Part shown: positions 6,481-11,191 of the stretch, in pieces
Position numbering within the stretch: position 1 is the stretch's first letter
How the letters are laid out: the number at the start of each line of letters is the position of its first letter
The notes under the pieces: generated by a model
Told to the model about the DNA's origin: nothing
The model's database searches: none
What the model saw: the letters and a program-made list of their open reading frames with translations, nothing else
Translations under genes and position numbers: made by a program
Assembly (NCBI GenBank): GCA_910584785.1
Contig: CAJUDX010000084.1
Location: 1-11,191, forward strand
Direction of reading: 5' to 3'
Source of the DNA: an uncultured Lachnospiraceae bacterium
GTDB lineage: Bacteria; Bacillota; Clostridia; Lachnospirales; Lachnospiraceae
Length of the DNA: 11,191 nucleotides

Positions 6481-7877
6481 AGCCCTGCCCTTTGGGCAAT
6501 CTGCCCCATCCTCTTTTTGCATTCCTCTATTGTTTCCTCCTCATTGATCGTAAGCACCTTTCTGTCCTTCATCACCAGCTTACCATTAATCACAGAGTCC
6601 ACAACATCATGTTCAGAAGCGCAGTCCACCAGCGTATTTAACCGGTTATGTGTCGGCGTCAGGTGGGGCTGCATCAGATTTAGCGTAATTAAATCCGCCT
6701 TCTTTCCTTCCTCCACCGTTCCCAAACTGTCCTCATGCTGCAGAGCCCGTGCACCGCCCATTGTCACCATGGTCAGTAAGTCCTTTGCGCAGAGAATATC
6801 CGGGTCAAAAATCGGAAGCCCCCAAAACGCCATTGTTCCATACAGTAAAATCTTCATCTCAGCAAACAGGCTTAAATTCGGCCTTGCCGCCCCGTCACAG
6901 CCGAGCCCAAGTGAAATCTGATTCTGCAGAATCCTGGGTGTTTTCGGAAATCCATGGTTGGCATAATTTGCCCTTGGACAATGGATAAGCTTTACCTGAT
7001 GTTCCCCCAGCCGGTCAATATCGCGCTCAGAAAGCACTACATTATGCGCCGTCAAAAGGTTAGGTCCAAGTACCCCCATATCCTCCAAAAACTCTGCCGG
7101 GCGCTTCCCGTAATGCTGCAGGCAGAAACTCACCTCGTCCTTGTGCTCACATAAATGAGCATGGATTCCTGTTTTCAGCCGCCTGGCCTCTGTGCCAATC
7201 TCCCGGATCAGCTCCGGCGAACAGGTCATCACCTGGCGGATGGCAAACCAAATATCCACGCGCCCATCCCCGGCTCCCTGATATTTTTCGTATAAATCGT
7301 GCGTAAGCTGCATATTTTTTTCTGCACTCATCTTCATGGAATCCGGGATAGCGCCTCCCATATCCATCGTCGAGCGGGCAATCGCTGCACGCATCCCCGA
7401 CTCCACCACAGCCTCCGCCACATCTCCCATATGTGTAGACCCTGATTCTGCAAATGCGGTTGTTCCCGACTTAATCATCTCCAGACAGGCAAGCCTTGCG
7501 CTGTAGTAACAGTCCTCTGGTGTTAAATTGCTCTCAAACGGCACTAATATCCTGGTCCATACCATAGGATATTCGTTCGCCGTCCGTCCGCGCAAAAGCT
7601 GCTGGCAGATATGCGTGTGCCCGTCAATCAGTCCCGGCATCACCAGCTTGCCCTTCCCTGAAATAACTTCCCTGGCTTTTTTTCCTTCTGCACCTTCTGC
7701 GCCCAACACCTTTGCTCCACACATCCCGGCCTCGGTTTTGTCCGTTTCCCGTACCCTGTCAGCATCAGTATCGGTAATTTTGGCAATTAATGCATCTTTA
7801 ATATAAATATCCTGGTTCTCCTTCACCGAAAAGTCCGGCATAAGTACAGAACAGTTTTTAATTGCGATATCAAACAT
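6477..7877 (-). CDS. COG0402-type amidohydrolase / aminohydrolase (deaminase), substrate unknown
   Basis: This metal-dependent hydrolase belongs to the ATZ/TRZ - MTA/SAH deaminase group, which deaminates or dechlorinates nitrogen heterocycles in the cytoplasm. The complete site is visible: HTH (His87, His89) in PGLIDGHTH, His241 and Glu244 in HAHLCEH, His278 in TAHNV, and Asp328 in LGCDGAA. The composite beta-sandwich domain is formed by residues 1-80 and about 395-450. Residues 38-70 form a charged insert about 20 residues longer than usual between the first strands and the PGLIDGHTH motif. LGCDG replaces the commoner LGTDG. The length is 466 residues against about 430 for MtaD proteins. The ATG at 7877 follows GAGG-type sequences. 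It is the last gene of the operon, 30 bases after the small membrane gene. Family is secure; naming it an MTA, guanine, pterin or other deaminase is not justified by sequence alone. Confidence 0.88.
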   Translation of the reverse strand: MFDIAIKNCSVLMPDFSVKENQDIYIKDALIAKITDTDADRVRETDKTEAGMCGAKVLGAEGAEGKKAREVISGKGKLVMPGLIDGHTHICQQLLRGRTANEYPMVWTRILVPFESNLTPEDCYYSARLACLEMIKSGTTAFAESGSTHMGDVAEAVVESGMRAAIARSTMDMGGAIPDSMKMSAEKNMQLTHDLYEKYQGAGDGRVDIWFAIRQVMTCSPELIREIGTEARRLKTGIHAHLCEHKDEVSFCLQHYGKRPAEFLEDMGVLGPNLLTAHNVVLSERDIDRLGEHQVKLIHCPRANYANHGFPKTPRILQNQISLGLGCDGAARPNLSLFAEMKILLYGTMAFWGLPIFDPDILCAKDLLTMVTMGGARALQHEDSLGTVEEGKKADLITLNLMQPHLTPTHNRLNTLVDCASEHDVVDSVINGKLVMKDRKVLTINEEETIEECKKRMGQIAQRAGL

Positions 7878-7907
7878 AGTCCCTCGCTCCTCTGCTTCTC
7901 TGATAGT

Positions 7908-8372
7908 TTAAATATTTCCTGTTGCCTGCATAACAAGCTGTGCAATGATTACCGATCCCAGATAAGTTCCAATAATAACCAGCAATCCCACAATAATCAA
8001 TTTCCACCCTGTTTTGGAAAATTCCTTGATATCTTTCCCCAGGGAAATCCCTGCAAAAGCACCTAACGCAGTGGTCGGTGTTAAAAACTCCATCTTGGAA
8101 GCCAGTCCATACACCTGCTCAGAAACCGGTGAAATGGGCGAGGCTAACAGCATGGCGATAACAGAAAGATAAAGAAAAACGGGAAGCTTAATATAACGAT
8201 TCATAAATTTCCCAAGACACACGCCCACCCAGGCAATCGCACATAACAGCCCGATTCCTTTAACCGAATCCAGCAAACCAATGCCATAACCATAAGAATT
8301 GGTAATCAGCATCAGCAGCAGTGCAATCACCAGCAAAACAGCCTCTCTTAAAAAATTAACCCTGCTTTTCAT
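7908..8372 (-). CDS. Small integral membrane protein, partner of the DUF3100 protein
   Basis: This 154-residue membrane protein has hydrophobic segments at about 9-27, 38-56, 62-80 and 123-147, and a Gly/Ala-rich stretch TPTTALGAFAGISLGKDIKEF (split here: TPTTALGAFAGI then SLGKDIKEF) at about 98-118. Its look recalls one half of small two-gene permeases, but I recognise no named family. The ATG at 8372 is chosen because GGGGGGAG lies 6 bases upstream; an upstream in-frame GTG at 8405 has no good site. It starts inside the end of the DUF3100 gene (17-base overlap), so translation is probably coupled. Such coupling suggests two subunits of one transporter or exporter (inference). Confidence 0.8.
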   Translation of the reverse strand: MKSRVNFLREAVLLVIALLLMLITNSYGYGIGLLDSVKGIGLLCAIAWVGVCLGKFMNRYIKLPVFLYLSVIAMLLASPISPVSEQVYGLASKMEFLTPTTALGAFAGISLGKDIKEFSKTGWKLIIVGLLVIIGTYLGSVIIAQLVMQATGNI

Positions 8373-9216
8373 CCTTTTCTCCCCCCATTTCCTGTAAAAC
8401 TTCACTTTTTTCGTGGCGAAGCTTAGAAATTACCGGCTCCAGCTTCCGATAAAGATATTTGGTCAATGGAATCCCGATAAATACCCCCATAAACAGACCA
8501 TCGGCTCCCGTCAGCATATCGCTGGCCCCCGCCAATACCGCCATTTGCTCGGCATATTCAGGATAAAACTGCGAAAGTGTCCCTGTCATCGCTGCCATCA
8601 TACTCGAACTCCCAACACCTGCTGCCATCCCCAGCGCCAGGGGATGAAATACATTCAGTGATGCGATGATACTAACCATAAAGCTTGCAAATACCGTCCC
8701 TACAACAGCACCTGTGATATAGACAGCAAAGGTTCCCTTCGTTTCGGCAGCCTCCGCTCCAAACACATCCGTTGTAAGTCCTAAATTAACATCGCGGTTA
8801 ATCGAATAGCAGGCGCCAATCGCTTCCTTCTTCATCCCAAGCAGCAAAGCAATCGGCAGGGTTAAAAAAATCGTCCCCAAATTGCCAAATTCCTGTAAAA
8901 TCAGTGCTGGTCCCAGTTCAATTAACTGCCCAAGATTATGGCCTGCCCCAATTCCCATCTTCACCATATAAGGAGCCATCACCACCATAACCATACTTCC
9001 TGCAAATTTACACTGTTCCTCATCAACGATTCTTAAGATATCCGGTCCAAACAGGCATCCCAGGATAATGGCAAAAATAAGCGGAAACATGGAAACCTTT
9101 CCAAACGGCAGGGTAACAGAAATTGGCCCTATCGAATCCGCAATCAGCATTAAAATAACAGCAATAAGAAATACCTTCCAATATTTTTTCGCTTCCTGTA
9201 AAAAAACTCTCACCAT
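8356..9216 (-). CDS. DUF3100-type multi-pass membrane protein, putative permease
   Basis: This is a 286-residue integral membrane protein that I match from memory to the DUF3100 family, whose function is not established. Hydrophobic segments lie at about 13-30, 42-58, 73-90, 112-127, 163-187, 193-213 and 226-250, followed by a charged cytoplasmic tail (257-286). Two polar or small-residue loops look functional: CYSINRDVNLGLTTDVFG at 136-153 and GVGSSSMMAAMTG at 200-212. The alternation resembles secondary transporters with re-entrant loops. The ATG at 9216 has AAGGGGGA upstream. It follows the YheO-type regulator by 21 bases and overlaps the small membrane gene. Placement between a ligand-sensing regulator and a cytoplasmic deaminase supports transport of that enzyme's substrate or product (inference). 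Confidence 0.82.
   Translation of the reverse strand: MVRVFLQEAKKYWKVFLIAVILMLIADSIGPISVTLPFGKVSMFPLIFAIILGCLFGPDILRIVDEEQCKFAGSMVMVVMAPYMVKMGIGAGHNLGQLIELGPALILQEFGNLGTIFLTLPIALLLGMKKEAIGACYSINRDVNLGLTTDVFGAEAAETKGTFAVYITGAVVGTVFASFMVSIIASLNVFHPLALGMAAGVGSSSMMAAMTGTLSQFYPEYAEQMAVLAGASDMLTGADGLFMGVFIGIPLTKYLYRKLEPVISKLRHEKSEVLQEMGGEKDEKQG
8379..8386 (-). promoter_or_regulatory. Ribosome binding site of the small membrane protein, inside the DUF3100 gene
   Basis: GGGGGGAG on the minus strand lies 6 bases before the ATG at 8372 and within the last codons of the upstream gene. It fixes the start of the small membrane protein and explains the 17-base overlap. Confidence 0.75.
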
Positions 9217-9237
9217 CGCTATCCCCCTTGATTCATT

Positions 9238-9870
9238 CTAATCTTCATCCTCTTTTCTTACTAAATCCAAATAGTTATAGAGGGTACACTTGGCAATCTG
9301 AAGTGCTTCACATACCCTCTGCGTTGATTTGGAAATCAGGAAAATACCGCGCTCATCCAGGAATTTAATATAAGCCTGCTTATCCATCTTATCCATCGCG
9401 CGATAGCTTTTTCCAATCTGTCTCTGCGCCTCCTCCATACTGTCCTCCAGTAATTTATTTACATCCCGGACAATATGATCCGCCTCGCGGCCTGACTGAT
9501 TTTTTTCCTTCAAATACTGCTCAAACTTCCACATCTGGGTGACATCTTCATTAATTGCCAGCGCATAAACCGGTTTTCCGGTCTTATCGCGCAAAAATAA
9601 GGTAGAGGATTTTAATGTTTTTCCATCCTCCGTATAATTAAGATAATTAAACTTATTTCCATTCTTTTCGGTACCCCGAATCACGCCCAGCCCAAGGTTA
9701 TCCCCCCCATCGCCAATTTTTCTTCCGGTAATTCCCCCATTTCTTATATCAATAATTGTCTGCGTATAATCCTTTTTCAAATCGTGCAGAACCAGTTCAA
9801 CATCCCTGCCAAAATGAGCTTCCATCATATCCATAATCTGATTCAGCCAAGCAAACTCTTCCCGTTCCAT
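9238..9870 (-). CDS. YheO/DauR-type transcriptional regulator (PAS-like plus HTH)
   Basis: This 210-residue protein has two parts. Residues 8-117 are the YheO PAS-like sensor: the helix LNQIMDMMEAHFGRDVELVLHD, written here only as LNQIMDMMEAHF, then ITGRKIGDGG and LFLRDKTGKPVYALAINED (90-108). Residues 145-205 are the DauR-type helix-turn-helix, with FLISKSTQRVCEALQIAKC before TLYNYL (197-202). In pseudomonads DauR controls D-arginine catabolism; other homologues sit beside amino acid or nitrogen-compound genes (family knowledge). The ATG at 9870 has GGAG 7 bases upstream. It lies 19 bases after the aminotransferase and 21 before the DUF3100 gene, so it is a built-in operon regulator. It probably senses the transported compound (inference). 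Confidence 0.9.
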   Translation of the reverse strand: MEREEFAWLNQIMDMMEAHFGRDVELVLHDLKKDYTQTIIDIRNGGITGRKIGDGGDNLGLGVIRGTEKNGNKFNYLNYTEDGKTLKSSTLFLRDKTGKPVYALAINEDVTQMWKFEQYLKEKNQSGREADHIVRDVNKLLEDSMEEAQRQIGKSYRAMDKMDKQAYIKFLDERGIFLISKSTQRVCEALQIAKCTLYNYLDLVRKEDED

Positions 9871-9889
9871 TTCCCTGCTCCTTTAATCC

Positions 9890-11050
9890 TTACTGATATT
9901 GACAAAATACACTTAGCCTCTCCAATCCATCCTTTAATTTCTCCACGGAATTGGCATAACACAAACGAACATAACCATCTCCTTCCTTTCCAAAACCAAC
10001 CCCCGGCGCCAGAGCAACTCCTGTGCGCTTTAACAGCCTTTTACAAAACGCCATCGAATCCCGGTCGATTTCTTTAATATTAATAAACGCATAAAAGGCC
10101 CCTGCCGGCTGCGGACAGCTTAAATTTTTCATGGAATAAATCGCTTCTGTCACAAGCCGCCTTCGCTTATCGTATTCATCTTTCATCCATTCCACAACCC
10201 CCTGATCCCCGCGCAGTGCCTCTATTGCCCCATACTGTGCAAACGTATTCGTGCAGGAACTATAAAACTCATGCAGTTTAGTGATGCGTTCCACTAATCC
10301 CGCTTCCGCAATTCCCCATCCCAGTCTCCATCCTGTCATCGCATAGGTTTTCGAGAAACTTCCTATCGTAATTACCCGCTTTTTATACTTTTCCTGCGAT
10401 GCAAGGCTGAAATGTTCTATCCCGTCATAGACAAAGCGGTGATAAACTTCATCAGCAATCACATACAAATCATAGTTCTCCGCAAGTTCGGCAATCTTTA
10501 ACTGCTCCTCCCGCGGAATCACCGCTCCGGTGGGGTTATGCGGCGTATTCACAATAATTAATTTTGTCTTACTGCTTATCTTTTTTTCTATGTCCTCTGC
10601 CTTTAAAACAAAACCATTCTCCTCCCTCACTTCGACAGGAACAGCCCTTCCCCCACAGATATGAATCTGTCCAACCAGAGTCGGCCACATCGGTGTCTGC
10701 ACGATAACCTCTTCCCCCTGAGAAACAAGCGTCTTTATCACCAGAGACAATACCTCCGTTGCCCCCGCACCGACAAAAACCTCCGTCTCAGGATTTGACG
10801 CAATCCTGCAATTTTTCTTTGCATAACAGCTAATCGCTTCCCTGAGTTCAAGCATACCTGCATTATGCGTATAGTGCGTACAGTCGGCATCAAGCGCCTT
10901 TTTTGCTGCCTCTTTTATCCTCTCTGGCGTAGCAAAATCAGGTTCGCCCAGCGTAAAATCTAATAAATTTTCCGCCTTGCTTGCTAAATCGTACATTTCC
11001 CTGACCGGGGATGCCTGCAGCGTTGCGATAGCTTCAGAAATAGACTTCAC
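9890..11050 (-). CDS. PLP-dependent class I/II aminotransferase (aspartate aminotransferase-like)
   Basis: This 386-residue cytoplasmic aminotransferase of fold type I is about the normal length. Visible residues include the early FTLGEPDFATP segment (32-42), the cofactor-phosphate region GAGATEV (94-100), Asn172 in HNPTG, Asp200 and Tyr203 in IADEVYHRF, the Schiff-base Lys234 in GSFSKTYAMTGWR, Arg242, and the carboxylate-binding Arg362 in GYVRLCYA. The start is a GTG at 11050, preceded by GGGAGGG; no ATG is available nearby. It is the first gene of the five-gene operon, with a promoter at 11149-11177. It would move an amino group between an amino acid and a 2-oxo acid, but the amino donor cannot be read from sequence. 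The operon suggests catabolism of an amino acid-like compound (inference). Confidence 0.93.
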   Translation of the reverse strand: MKSISEAIATLQASPVREMYDLASKAENLLDFTLGEPDFATPERIKEAAKKALDADCTHYTHNAGMLELREAISCYAKKNCRIASNPETEVFVGAGATEVLSLVIKTLVSQGEEVIVQTPMWPTLVGQIHICGGRAVPVEVREENGFVLKAEDIEKKISSKTKLIIVNTPHNPTGAVIPREEQLKIAELAENYDLYVIADEVYHRFVYDGIEHFSLASQEKYKKRVITIGSFSKTYAMTGWRLGWGIAEAGLVERITKLHEFYSSCTNTFAQYGAIEALRGDQGVVEWMKDEYDKRRRLVTEAIYSMKNLSCPQPAGAFYAFINIKEIDRDSMAFCKRLLKRTGVALAPGVGFGKEGDGYVRLCYANSVEKLKDGLERLSVFCQYQ

Positions 11051-11148
11051 GTTTTCTTACCCTCCCTTTTTAACGTTTATCAAATACCTGTTTTTCTCCT
11101 TTAAGTAAACTTTCCTGCCTGCTCTGCAGTTTTCTTTTTACTTCCCTT

Positions 11149-11177
11149 AGCATAACATAGAATCCTGGCCTTGTAAA
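11149..11177 (-). promoter_or_regulatory. Promoter of the five-gene aminotransferase-amidohydrolase operon
   Basis: On the minus strand TTTACA (11177-11172), a 17-base spacer and TATGCT (11154-11149), with TG one base before the -10. Transcription would start near 11142, leaving about 90 bases of leader before the GTG start. No riboswitch or attenuator was seen in that leader. No other convincing promoter was seen in the short gaps further down the operon. Confidence 0.6.
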
Positions 11178-11191
11178 TACTTTTTTTCTAT

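Noticed and set aside
8373..8405. GTG start 11 codons upstream for the small membrane protein
   Set aside because: No suitable ribosome binding site and a larger overlap with the DUF3100 gene; the ATG at 8372 has GGGGGGAG at 6 bases.

Overview
The window reads as chromosomal DNA from an anaerobic Firmicute, most likely a Lachnospiraceae-type gut clostridium. Support for this is indirect: strong AGGAGG-type ribosome binding sites, sigma-A-like promoters with 17-base spacers, a cysteine-lipobox lipoprotein with an Ala/Gly/Glu-rich linker, a YheO/DauR-type regulator beside a DUF3100-type membrane protein, and moderate GC content. The genus cannot be named from the sequence alone. There are no tRNA or rRNA genes, insertion sequences, CRISPR arrays or phage genes.

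Left part (1-2820, all minus strand): a CapA-family (PGA_cap) exported protein is followed after 30 bases by a GMP synthase. The GMP synthase is only 430 residues long. Its ATP-pyrophosphatase and dimerisation parts look intact, but the glutamine amidotransferase part has lost the nucleophile cysteine and the His/Glu pair. A good promoter lies about 100 bases upstream of capA.

Intergenic region 2690-3341 (about 650 bases): no convincing protein gene. It holds the capA promoter, three 14-base repeats, a minus-strand intrinsic terminator, several hairpins and a 10-bp long-range pairing whose G-U pairs fit only a minus-strand RNA, and four exact-length copies of a 17-bp tandem repeat.

Middle (3342-6480): a 626-residue lipoprotein with a two-copy 45-base internal repeat and a C-terminal DUF4352-like domain is transcribed leftward from a near-consensus promoter. 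Divergent from it is a LysR-family regulator (true start 5575). The region between them carries a perfect 7+7 inverted repeat and two 27-base near-identical direct repeats.

Right part (6477-11177, minus strand): a tight five-gene operon read from a promoter at about 11150-11177. In order it encodes a PLP aminotransferase, a YheO-type PAS/HTH regulator, a DUF3100-type membrane protein, a small membrane protein overlapping it by 17 bases, and a COG0402-type amidohydrolase/deaminase with a complete metal site. I infer a ligand-regulated uptake (or exchange) and deamination pathway for an unidentified nitrogen compound. The last gene ends tail to tail with the LysR gene, the two stop codons sharing the palindrome TTAA. 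This operon is the best candidate for an undescribed system in the window; the eroded GMP synthase and the structured intergenic RNA come next.
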